Shown in pieces: positions 8,886 through 17,373 of a DNA stretch of 64,000 nt. Origin of the DNA: UBA6168 sp964573725 (GTDB lineage: Bacteria; Bacteroidota; Bacteroidia; Chitinophagales; Saprospiraceae); the NCBI GenBank assembly GCA_964573725.1, contig CAZNLJ010000004.1:62001-126000 (forward strand). The letters run 5' to 3'. Every line of letters begins with the position of its first letter. Position 1 is the first letter of the stretch. Below the pieces are notes generated by a model. It was not told where the DNA came from. It saw only the letters and a program-made list of their open reading frames with translations, and ran no database searches. The position numbers were made by a program, and so were the translations under genes.

Positions 8886-9181
8886 ACCTCAACCCTAAAA
8901 ACAAGCAATTGTAATAACCTGATTTTCAAACGGTTTTCCTTAGCGGTTGATCTTGCTTACGGGCTGCGACCTGCTTAAAAAAGGCGCGGGGCCCCGCCCC
9001 GCGCCCTGAAAAAGTTATAGGGAGGCCGGCAGCGCGCTGTGCGCGCCGCCGGCCTCCCTGTCCAAATGGCGGGAAGTGCCGTGAAGACCCTCTGCTTATG
9101 AGCAGCTTACGCTTTTGTACAATCATGCGAACCTGGTATTCGAACTATTCGATTTGGTTTTTGAGGCACCAAAAATGTGAA
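8886..9181. repeat. dispersed intergenic element, copy A
   Basis: This segment aligns over almost its whole length with 54080-54317. Shared blocks in the same order and orientation include ACCTCAA, AGCAATT, GATTTTCAA, CTTGCT, CCCCGCGCCCT, CTGTCCAAA-GGCGGGAA, CAATCATG-GAACC and ATTCGATTTGGTT. Copy A carries two extra GC-rich hairpins (8983-9005 and 9020-9058). Both copies lie just downstream of a plus-strand gene. On the minus strand both end a short frame with a shared motif (xTKSNxxxxRFx-stop). It has no terminal inverted repeats that I can see. Nature unknown: remnant of a mobile element, or a 3' regulatory or RNA element. The remaining sequence between 8671 and 9536 holds no gene I can support. 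Confidence 0.7.
8983..9058. other. two strong GC-rich hairpins inside copy A
   Basis: 8983-8992 pairs perfectly with 8996-9005 (10 bp, loop CCC). 9020-9030 pairs perfectly with 9048-9058 (11 bp), and inside it GCGCGC at 9032-9037 pairs with 9041-9046 around a TGT loop. Neither is followed by a clean U-run on the plus strand, so a simple terminator is not the obvious reading, though both could stop or stabilise transcripts from the transglycosylase gene. Confidence 0.6.
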
Positions 9182-9189
9182 GTGCAGCA

Positions 9190-9242
9190 GTCCCGCACCG
9201 CCGGGATGCGGTGGCCGGTTGTTGTGCGGGACGGTAGGCAAG
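9190..9242. other. inverted repeat next to copy A
   Basis: GTCCCGCAC at 9190-9198 pairs perfectly with GTGCGGGAC at 9234-9242, and ACCGC/GCGGT can pair inside the loop. It sits in the gap between the repeat element and the Gfo/Idh gene; role unknown. Confidence 0.4.
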
Positions 9243-9536
9243 GACGCGAACCGCTGCGCTAAGCCCTTTTCGAAACCCGGCGATTGTTTCGGGCTGCCTC
9301 CACACCGATAAATTGATACCCCGAACGCATCCGCGTTGTCCCCTTTTTTCCTACCTTGCCCTTTCCCATCGACGGGCCCGGGCCGACTCCGGCCCGCCAA
9401 GCGACGGGGCCGGAGTCATCCGTGCGGCCCACCCCGAAAATCCGGTACATGACCGGACCGGTCCCGCTCCGACATCCGCCGGGCCCTCCGGGAAAAAATG
9501 ACCGCCCGAAACTTTCATCCTTTAATCTATTTCACC

Positions 9537-10913
9537 ATGTCTCTAAAATCAAGTTCCCACGGATACAGGTCCGACCGGCGTACCTTCGTACGGAACACCT
9601 CCCTGGCGGCAGGAGCCACCTTGCTGGCACCCGGCATCCTGTCCGCCGCCGCCCATATCACGGGTGACGATACCATCAAGGTGGCCCTCATCGGCTGCGG
9701 CGGCCGTGGCACCGGAGCCGCGATGCAAGCGCTCCTGACCAAGGAGAACGTACGGCTGGTCGCCATGGCCGATGCTTTCCGGGACCGGCTCGACGGCGCG
9801 TACAATACCCTGACGGCGGATGACATCTCGGATTGGTCCGGTGCCGGCGGCAATGTCCGCGAACGCGTCCAGGTACCCGAGGAGCACAAGTTCGTCGGCT
9901 TCGATGCCTACAAGAAAGCCATACCCCTGGCGGATGTGGTCATCCTGACCACCCCGCCGGGTTTCCGGCCCATGCATTTCGAGGAAGCGGTCCGGCAGGG
10001 CAAACATATCTTTATGGAAAAACCGGTCGCGACCGACGCCCCCGGCATCCGGCGCGTCCTCGCCGCCGCGGAAGAAGCCAAACGGAAGAAACTGAACGTG
10101 GTCGTCGGCCTCCAACGCCGGTACCAGAAGGTCTATCTGGACTGGGTCGGACAAATCCATGCCGGCGCCATCGGAGACATCGTCACCGCCAATGTATTCT
10201 GGAACAACGACGGGGTATGGGTCAACAAACGCAGCGACCTGGCGCAGAAAGCCGGACGCCCCCTCACGGAAATGGAATACCAGATGCGGAACTGGTACTA
10301 TTTCAACTGGCTGTGCGGCGACCATATCTGTGAACAACACATCCACAACCTCGACGTCGGCAACTGGGTCAAGAATGCCTATCCTGTCCGCGCCCAGGGA
10401 ATGGGCGGACGACAGGTCCGGGTAGGCCCCGATTTCGGCGAAATCTACGACCACCACTTCGTGGAATACGAATATGCCGACGGCAGCCGGATGTTCAGCC
10501 AATGCCGCCACCAACCCGGAACCATGAGCCGGGTGACGGAAATGTTCCAGGGTACCGACGGCAGCGCACCCGGCCCCGGCGTCCTCTTGTCCCGCTCCGG
10601 CCAGGAAAAGATGAAATACAACGACCGGAAAGACCCGAACCCTTACCAGGTGGAACACGATGAGCTGTTCGCGGCCGTCGCCCGCGGCGAGTACCGGTAT
10701 GCCGATGCGGAAAACGGTGCCAAGGCGACCATGACGGCCATCCTCGGCCGTATGGCCACTTATTCCGGGAAATCGGTCTCCTGGGACGAAGCCATCCAAT
10801 CCGATATCAGCCTGCTGCCCGCTTCCCTCCAATGGGATGCGCCCATGCCGCTCAACCCGGATGCGGACGGTATGTATCCCTGCGCCATACCGGGCAAATC
10901 CGTTGTCATCTGA
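9537..10913 (+). CDS. Tat-exported Gfo/Idh/MocA family oxidoreductase
   Basis: From the ATG at 9537 the protein has 458 residues; an in-frame ATG at 9498 would only add 13 residues before the signal. The N-terminus has a twin-arginine signal (SDRRTFVRNTSLAAGATLLAPG). A Rossmann dinucleotide site follows (VALIGCGGRGTGAA, about 43-56), then EKPVATDAPG (the family's EKP motif) and the C-terminal domain with EQHIHNLDVGNW, containing the family's catalytic-type His. Proteins of this Bacteroidota branch oxidise or epimerise sugars or inositols with a pre-bound NAD(P); Tat export fits folding with cofactor before transport. Substrate cannot be told. apbE follows 202 bases downstream. Confidence 0.85.
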   Translation: MSLKSSSHGYRSDRRTFVRNTSLAAGATLLAPGILSAAAHITGDDTIKVALIGCGGRGTGAAMQALLTKENVRLVAMADAFRDRLDGAYNTLTADDISDWSGAGGNVRERVQVPEEHKFVGFDAYKKAIPLADVVILTTPPGFRPMHFEEAVRQGKHIFMEKPVATDAPGIRRVLAAAEEAKRKKLNVVVGLQRRYQKVYLDWVGQIHAGAIGDIVTANVFWNNDGVWVNKRSDLAQKAGRPLTEMEYQMRNWYYFNWLCGDHICEQHIHNLDVGNWVKNAYPVRAQGMGGRQVRVGPDFGEIYDHHFVEYEYADGSRMFSQCRHQPGTMSRVTEMFQGTDGSAPGPGVLLSRSGQEKMKYNDRKDPNPYQVEHDELFAAVARGEYRYADAENGAKATMTAILGRMATYSGKSVSWDEAIQSDISLLPASLQWDAPMPLNPDADGMYPCAIPGKSVVI

Positions 10914-11115
10914 CCGGATTTGAACCATGCTACCGGTGGTACCGGCTTCCTTGGATGCCGTTCGGCACCCCGTGCGGCCAGGCCTTTGGCGCCGGTACCA
11001 CCTCCTCCCCCCTTCATGCCGGCGGTCTTCCCCGCCGGCTCGCCTGCAGGCCCTGTGTATGCACACCGATGCCGCCGGCATCCCGAGACATGCCCGGACC
11101 ATCAACCGCCTTCCC

Positions 11116-12099
11116 ATGCCCCATGCATTTGAACGCAAAAGGTTTCCCTGGGTGCTTCGGCTGCTGGCCGCCGCCCTCCTCTCCTTGCCCTCCGCCCGGG
11201 CACAAGATGCCGGACCGGCTTTGGTCCGGTTCGATCAGGAACATCCCGCCATGGGCACCTTGTTCCGAATCAGCTGCTATGCCCCGGACAGCACGGCGGC
11301 CTTGCTTGCCGTCTCCGCCGCTTTTGCCCGGATTGACAGCCTGGAAGGTCGCCTGAGCGACTACCGGCCGGACAGCGAAGTCAGCCGCTTGTCCGCACTG
11401 GCCGGTGCCAAGACGAAAATGACTGTCGGAGAGGACCTCCGGACCGTCCTCGAGTACGCCCGGGAAGTGTCCGAACGGTCCGACGGCGCCTTCGATGTCA
11501 CGGCCGGCGCCCTGACGAAGTTGTGGCGGAAAGCTTTCCGACAACAACAGGTACCTGATTCGGCCGACCTCGCAGCGGCACGCGCGACCGTCGGATACAA
11601 ATACCTCGTACCGGAAAAGAACCATGCCTACTCCCTCCGACGGGCCGGTGCCCGGATCGACCTCGGCGGTATCGCCAAAGGCTATGCCGTGGACGAAGCG
11701 ATGCGCGTCCTGCAACAGGCCGGCATCCGATCCGCCCTGGTCGACGGTGGCGGCGACCTGCTGGCCGCCGACCCGCCTCCCGGCACCATGGGCTGGCTTA
11801 TCGAAAAACCCGTCCTCCGCAACGATACCGTCGCTACGGAAAAAATCCCCCTGAAAAACTTCGCCATCGCCACCTCCGGGGATACCTACCGCTTCCTGGA
11901 GGCCGACGGTACCCGCTTTTCCCATATCATCGACCCCAGGACCGGCACCAGCCGAAAAAGCCGGCAACTGGTCGTCGTCAAGGCCCCTTCCTGCATGATG
12001 GCCGATGCCTGGGCGACCGCCATGAGCGTCGAAGTCGTCACCGATGCCTTCCTCTGGCTGCGCAAGCAGGGCGCCGCCGTCGACATCATCCTGTATTGA
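11116..12099 (+). CDS. apbE: FAD:protein FMN transferase (ApbE)
   Basis: I choose the ATG at 11116, giving 327 residues with a Sec signal peptide ending SLPSARA before Gln30; the upstream part of the open frame has no signal-like or family-like sequence. ApbE motifs seen: HPAMGTLFRISCY, AFARIDSLEGRLSDYRPDSEVSRL, RIDLGGIAKGYAVDEAMRVL, ATSGDTYRF, FSHIIDPRTGTS and the metal-binding ADAWATAMSV. The enzyme transfers FMN from FAD to Thr/Ser of target flavoproteins such as NqrB/NqrC or RnfG on the periplasmic side. None of those targets is in the window. Confidence 0.93.
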   Translation: MPHAFERKRFPWVLRLLAAALLSLPSARAQDAGPALVRFDQEHPAMGTLFRISCYAPDSTAALLAVSAAFARIDSLEGRLSDYRPDSEVSRLSALAGAKTKMTVGEDLRTVLEYAREVSERSDGAFDVTAGALTKLWRKAFRQQQVPDSADLAAARATVGYKYLVPEKNHAYSLRRAGARIDLGGIAKGYAVDEAMRVLQQAGIRSALVDGGGDLLAADPPPGTMGWLIEKPVLRNDTVATEKIPLKNFAIATSGDTYRFLEADGTRFSHIIDPRTGTSRKSRQLVVVKAPSCMMADAWATAMSVEVVTDAFLWLRKQGAAVDIILY

Positions 12100-12509
12100 C
12101 CGCTTCCGATTTTTCTGCCCGGCATTACGATATCCAAGTTGTCCGTATTTTTCTTGAAACAAAATTTCATTCGGTTTTCACTCCACTCTTCCCGAGAGAA
12201 TTCATGGATTATACTTTTTTTCACTTTATAGCTGATTATTATTTTACAAATAAGTCCCCCTCGATTTTTATTTCCCCTAACCATACTGCACATTGTTTGG
12301 TTAAAACCTTGAAAATCTGCCTATTTTTTAAGTATTTTGCAAATCATACGGCTGTCGGTATCCCTGACCGATTCGGATTCCGCGGCCGACGAACCCGGTG
12401 TGAACAGGGCGTCCGCGCGCCCTTCCGCACCGGGGTCCCGTCCGAAACCTGACGATACCGGCTGGAAGACCTATCGCCCGACCACGCCCGGATATCGCCC
12501 CTTCCACAC
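12100..12509. other. gene-free stretch with AT-rich island
   Basis: No gene can be supported between apbE and the gltB promoter. About 12150-12350 is strikingly AT-rich for this GC-rich genome (runs such as TTATTATTTTAC), flanked by normal GC. It may hold regulatory sites for gltB, but no exact TAnnTTTG element is visible in it. Confidence 0.5.
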
Positions 12510-12538
12510 TTGACCGGATAACGACCAAATTATCTTTC
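12510..12538 (+). promoter_or_regulatory. candidate promoter for gltBD
   Basis: TTG at 12510-12512, an 18-base spacer, then TATCTTTC at 12531-12538 (one mismatch to TAnnTTTG). It would give a 5' leader of about 215 bases before gltB. Confidence 0.45.
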
Positions 12539-12760
12539 GCGCAGTACGTTGCCACTCCGAACGTGCCGATCAACCCGGCTGCGGGAAGTACACCTTTTCC
12601 CCTTGACAAATAAGACAAGGTGACCCCTCCGGCGACTCCGTGGTCGCCGACGTACATCCTGCCGACCAGCCTCCGCGGCGCGGTCGGGTGCGTCGGCCGC
12701 ACAGCCGGATAACCCCGCCCGAACCGGATATCTCCAAACAGCGAAACAACGGACCATCAT

Positions 12761-15700
12761 ATGGATTGCAAGACCACCGACCACCCGAACCACGGATTGT
12801 ATGTCCCGCAGGAAGAACGTGACAGTTGCGGTACCGGATTCATCGCCCATCTGTCCGGCGTACAATCCCACCAGCTGGTCCGCGATGCCCTGACCATGTT
12901 GCGCAACATGGAACACCGCGGCGCCTGTGGTTGCGAACCCAACACCGGGGATGGCGCCGGTATCCTGCTCCAGATTTCCCAAGGTTTTTTCGCGGAGGAA
13001 GCCCGGCGGCTCGGCTTCCGACTTCCCGCATTCGGTACCTATGGGATCGGTATGCTGTTCCTGCCGAAAGACGCCAATGCACGCAGCCGTTGCATGGATG
13101 CCATGCGCGATTGCTTCCGGTGGTTGAATTTCCGCTTGCTGGGCATCCGCCCGGTTCCGGTCGATCCCTCCTCCCTGGGTGCCTCCGCCCTCGAGACGGA
13201 ACCGGATATGGTCCAACTCTTCGTCCAACATCAGGATGACCTCACCGGGATGGACCTGGAACGCAAGCTGTTCCTGCTGCGGAACTACACCACCCGGGAA
13301 GTCCACCGCAAACTGACCCCCACCGAACAGGACCTGTTCTACTTTGCCTCCCTTTCCCACCGGACCGTCATCTACAAAGGCCAACTCACCACCTGGCAAC
13401 TCCCGTCCTATTTCCTCGACCTGCAGGACGAACGGCTGACCTCGGCCATTGCCCTGGTCCATTCCAGGTTCTCCACCAATACTTTCCCCAAGTGGAAACT
13501 GGCCCAACCTTTCCGCTACGTCGCCCACAACGGCGAAATCAATACCCTGACCGGCAACCTCAACTGGTGGCGTTCCCGGGAAAACAACCTCCAGTCGGAG
13601 TTTTATTCCGGTGAGGAACTGGATATGCTCAAACCACTCTGCCCGAAAGGGCAGTCCGACAGCGGCTATTTCGACAATGTCCTGGAAATGATGGTCATGG
13701 GAGGACGTTCCCTGCCTCACTCCATGATGATGATGATTCCCGAAGCCTGGGAACACGACGAGCAGATGGAGGACTACAAGCGGTTTTTCTACGAGTACCA
13801 CGAGAACCTGATGGAACCCTGGGACGGTCCCGCCGCCATTTGCTTTACCAACGGTACCCTCGTCGGGGCCACCCTGGACCGCAACGGCCTTCGCCCCGCC
13901 CGCTATTGCCTGACCGCCGACCACCGGCTGATCCTGGCCTCGGAGGCGGGAGCCCTGCCGGTGGACCCCGCCCTGATCCTGGCCAATGGCCGCCTGCAAC
14001 CGGGCCGTATGCTGGTGGCCGACCTCGACGAACAACGGATCATCGCCGATGATGAAGTCAAACGGATCATCTGCAAACGGCTCCCTTACCGGGACTGGCT
14101 GGAACGGTACCGCCTCCGTCTCGAGGACTTGCCGCCTGCCTCCAACGACGACGAAGCCTTGCCACCCCTGGAAGAACTCCTCCAACGGCAACAAAGCGCC
14201 GGCTATACCCGGGAAGACCTCCGCTTTGTCCTCGAACCCATGTTCCGCAACGGAGAGGAACCCATCGGCTCCATGGGTGCGGATACCCCCCTGGCCGTAC
14301 TCTCCGAAAAACCGCAACACCTGGCCAATTATTTCAAACAACTCTTTGCGCAGGTCACCAACCCCCCGATCGACCCGATCCGCGAACGGTCCGTCATGTC
14401 CCTCGCGACCCGCCTCGGCGGCAGCGGGAATTTCCTCGCCATGACCCTCGACCACGCCCGTTTCATCCGACTCGAACAACCCATCCTGACCGACACCGAA
14501 TTCGCCCGCATCAAACATATCTGGCATCCCCATTACCGCACCGCCCAACTCGATATCCGCTTCAAGGCCGACGGCAAACCGGGTCGCCTGCGGCATGCCC
14601 TGGACCAACTGGGCCAACAGGCGGAAAGCCTCGTCAAGGACGGCGCCAACATCCTCATCCTCTCCGACCGCCTCCGCGCCGAGCACCTGGCCCCCATCCC
14701 CTCCCTCCTGGCTGTCGGTTATGTGCACCACCACCTGATCCGCATGGGCCTGCGAGGACGGACCTCCCTGCTCGTGGAAGCCGGCGACCTCCTCGAAACC
14801 CATCACTTCGCCACCCTGGTCGGATTCGGCGCCAATGCCATCTATCCTTATCTCGCCTACTGGTCCATCGCCGCCCTCCGGCATCAACCGGTCGCACTTT
14901 GCCGGGAACCCATCCGCAAATATGTCAAAGCCGTCTCCAAAGGCCTGCTGAAGATCATGTCGAAAAACGGGGTCTCCACCCTCCAATCCTACCACGGTTC
15001 CCAAATTTTTGAAATCCTGGGACTCAGCGCCGAGGTCGTGGACCGCTGCTTCACCGGCGCCATTTCCCGCATCGAAGGTCTCGGATACGACGACCTCGCG
15101 GCGGAAGCCCTGGACAGGTATGCCCGCGCCGCCGTACTCCCTGCGAGCGGCATGCCCGCCCCCCTCGAAGCCGGTGGGGTCTACCAATGGAAACAGGACG
15201 GCGAAGCTCACCTCTTCCACCCGCAGTCCATCCACCTGCTGCAATTCTCCACCCGACGCAACGATTATACGGCCTACCGGAAATATGCCGCCCTCATCAA
15301 CCGGGAAAGCGAAGCCGCCTGTACCCTCCGGGGACTCCTCCGCTTCCGTGCCACCAACCGAACCCCGATCCCGCTCGAGGAGGTGGAACCCGTCGAAGCT
15401 ATCCTCCGCCGCTTCGCCTCCGGCGCCATGTCCTTCGGCTCCATCTCCCATGAGGCCCACACCACCCTCGCCATCGCGATGAACCGGATCGGCGCCAAAA
15501 GCAACAGCGGCGAAGGTGGGGAGGATCCCGGCCGCTTCGAACGGAAACCCAATGGGGACTGGGAACGGTCCGCCATCAAACAGGTCGCCTCGGGCCGCTT
15601 CGGCGTCACCAGCCACTACCTGTCCAATGCCGCCGAAATCCAAATCAAAATGGCCCAGGGTGCCAAACCCGGGGAAGGCGGCCAATTGCCCGGCCACAAG

Positions 15701-17320
15701 GTCGATGCCTGGATCGCCCGGGTCCGGCACTCGACCGAAGGGGTCGGCCTGATTTCCCCGCCCCCCCACCATGACATCTATTCGATCGAAGACCTCGCCC
15801 AGCTGATCTTCGACCTGAAGAATGCCAACCGCGAGGCCCGGATCAGTGTCAAACTGGTCTCCAAGGCCGGTGTCGGCGTCATCGCCTCCGGTGTGGCCAA
15901 GGCCCATGCCGATGCCATCCTTATCTCCGGCCATGACGGCGGCACCGGGGCATCTCCCCTCACCTCCATCCGCCATGCCGGCCTACCCTGGGAACTCGGG
16001 CTCGCCGAAGCCCACCAAACCCTCGTCCGCAACAAGCTCCGCGACCGGGTCACCCTCCAGGCGGACGGCCAGATCCGCACCGGAAAAGACCTCGCCGTCG
16101 CCGCCATCCTCGGCGCGGAGGAGTGGGGCGTCGCCACCGCCGCCCTCGTCGTCGAAGGCTGTATCATGATGCGGAAATGCCACCTCAATACCTGCCCGGT
16201 CGGTATCGCCACCCAAGATCCCGTCCTCCGCACCCGTTTCGATGCAGACCCCCAACATATCATCAATTTCTTCACGTTCCTGGCGGATGACCTCCGGGAA
16301 ATCATGGCTTCCCTCGGCATCCGGTCCGTCCGCGAACTCATCGGCCGCACCGACCTCCTGGAGGTCAAGGCCCTGACCCGCCACCCCAAACACCGGAACC
16401 TCGACCTCTCCCCGCTCCTGTTCCGCGACCCGGCGGCCGACCAGACCGGCCAATTCAAGGCCGTGGAACAAGATCATGGCCTGGCGCAGCAACTCGATTG
16501 GCGTCTCCTGCAGACGGCCCGCAACGCGCTGACCTATGACAGCCATGTGGAATCCACCTTCGACATCCGCAATACGGACCGGGCCACCGGCACCTTGCTC
16601 GCCAACGAAATCACCAAACAAGCTCAGGCTGCCGGCCTCCCGGACGGCTCCATCCAATATCGTTTCCGGGGATCGGCCGGCCAAAGCTTCGGTGCCTTCA
16701 CCGTCCGCGGGATGCAGTTCGTCCTGGAAGGGGAAGCCAATGATTATTTCGGCAAAGGCCTCTCCGGCGCCCGGCTGGTCGTCACCCCCGACCGGGATGC
16801 CCCCTTCGAACCCTCCGAAAACATCATCGTCGGCAACGTCGCCCTCTATGGCGCCACCTCCGGCGAGGTCTACATCAACGGACGGGCCGGCGAACGCTTC
16901 GCCGTCCGGAACTCCGGCGCCACCGCCGTGGTCGAAGGGGTCGGTGACCATGGCTGCGAATACATGACCGGCGGTACCGTCGTCATCCTCGGCTCCACCG
17001 GCCGGAATTTCGCCGCCGGCATGAGCGGCGGCACCGCCTTCGTCTATAATTACGACCTGTCTTTCGTCCGCCAGTGCAATACGGAAATGGTGGACATAGA
17101 CCCGCTCTCCGCCGATGACCTCGATACGGTGCGCACCCTCGTCCGCAACCACTTCCGGTTCACCGGCAGCCGCTTCGCGCTGACCATCCTCCAACAGTGG
17201 AAAATCCACAAATCCTATTTCGTGAAGGTCATGCCGCAGGATTTCAAACGCGTGCTGGCAGCCCGGGCCGTACAGCCGCCCCCGGCGTCCGTGGAGACTT
17301 CCTCCGCCGTCGCCGGCTGA
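12761..17320 (+). CDS. gltB: glutamate synthase large subunit
   Basis: The 1519-residue product has the full GltB order. The glutaminase domain starts at Cys23 (ERDSCGTGF), the N-terminal nucleophile that would be exposed by removal of a 22-residue propeptide. NMEHRGACGCEPNTGDGAG follows. The FMN-binding synthase domain includes the segments EGGEDPGRF, SAAEIQIKMAQGAKPGEGGQLPG and DGGTGASPLTSI. The 3Fe-4S ligands are in CIMMRKCHLNTCPVGIATQ, and the C-terminal GXGXG beta-helix domain carries repeated GG/GA turns (for example GGTVVILGSTGRNFAAGMSGG). With GltD it makes two glutamates from glutamine and 2-oxoglutarate, for ammonia assimilation. gltD follows 53 bases later in the same operon. Confidence 0.97.
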   Translation: MDCKTTDHPNHGLYVPQEERDSCGTGFIAHLSGVQSHQLVRDALTMLRNMEHRGACGCEPNTGDGAGILLQISQGFFAEEARRLGFRLPAFGTYGIGMLFLPKDANARSRCMDAMRDCFRWLNFRLLGIRPVPVDPSSLGASALETEPDMVQLFVQHQDDLTGMDLERKLFLLRNYTTREVHRKLTPTEQDLFYFASLSHRTVIYKGQLTTWQLPSYFLDLQDERLTSAIALVHSRFSTNTFPKWKLAQPFRYVAHNGEINTLTGNLNWWRSRENNLQSEFYSGEELDMLKPLCPKGQSDSGYFDNVLEMMVMGGRSLPHSMMMMIPEAWEHDEQMEDYKRFFYEYHENLMEPWDGPAAICFTNGTLVGATLDRNGLRPARYCLTADHRLILASEAGALPVDPALILANGRLQPGRMLVADLDEQRIIADDEVKRIICKRLPYRDWLERYRLRLEDLPPASNDDEALPPLEELLQRQQSAGYTREDLRFVLEPMFRNGEEPIGSMGADTPLAVLSEKPQHLANYFKQLFAQVTNPPIDPIRERSVMSLATRLGGSGNFLAMTLDHARFIRLEQPILTDTEFARIKHIWHPHYRTAQLDIRFKADGKPGRLRHALDQLGQQAESLVKDGANILILSDRLRAEHLAPIPSLLAVGYVHHHLIRMGLRGRTSLLVEAGDLLETHHFATLVGFGANAIYPYLAYWSIAALRHQPVALCREPIRKYVKAVSKGLLKIMSKNGVSTLQSYHGSQIFEILGLSAEVVDRCFTGAISRIEGLGYDDLAAEALDRYARAAVLPASGMPAPLEAGGVYQWKQDGEAHLFHPQSIHLLQFSTRRNDYTAYRKYAALINRESEAACTLRGLLRFRATNRTPIPLEEVEPVEAILRRFASGAMSFGSISHEAHTTLAIAMNRIGAKSNSGEGGEDPGRFERKPNGDWERSAIKQVASGRFGVTSHYLSNAAEIQIKMAQGAKPGEGGQLPGHKVDAWIARVRHSTEGVGLISPPPHHDIYSIEDLAQLIFDLKNANREARISVKLVSKAGVGVIASGVAKAHADAILISGHDGGTGASPLTSIRHAGLPWELGLAEAHQTLVRNKLRDRVTLQADGQIRTGKDLAVAAILGAEEWGVATAALVVEGCIMMRKCHLNTCPVGIATQDPVLRTRFDADPQHIINFFTFLADDLREIMASLGIRSVRELIGRTDLLEVKALTRHPKHRNLDLSPLLFRDPAADQTGQFKAVEQDHGLAQQLDWRLLQTARNALTYDSHVESTFDIRNTDRATGTLLANEITKQAQAAGLPDGSIQYRFRGSAGQSFGAFTVRGMQFVLEGEANDYFGKGLSGARLVVTPDRDAPFEPSENIIVGNVALYGATSGEVYINGRAGERFAVRNSGATAVVEGVGDHGCEYMTGGTVVILGSTGRNFAAGMSGGTAFVYNYDLSFVRQCNTEMVDIDPLSADDLDTVRTLVRNHFRFTGSRFALTILQQWKIHKSYFVKVMPQDFKRVLAARAVQPPPASVETSSAVAG

Positions 17321-17373
17321 CCCCTGAAAATCCCGAAAGACGCTTTTTCCTCTGACACGACAAAAATATTGAC

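Noticed and set aside
8926..9126. A 66-residue minus-strand frame in repeat copy A
   Set aside because: Copy B has in-frame stop codons at matching places, so the full frame is not conserved; only the short upstream frame end looks shared.
9120..9160. A TTCGAA-containing stretch resembling a tRNA T-arm
   Set aside because: No acceptor or anticodon stems can be drawn around it; it belongs to the dispersed element.
12530..15976. A minus-strand frame of 1148 codons
   Set aside because: It is antisense to gltB, Gly/Glu/Val/Asp-rich with no domain, and typical of GC-rich shadow frames.
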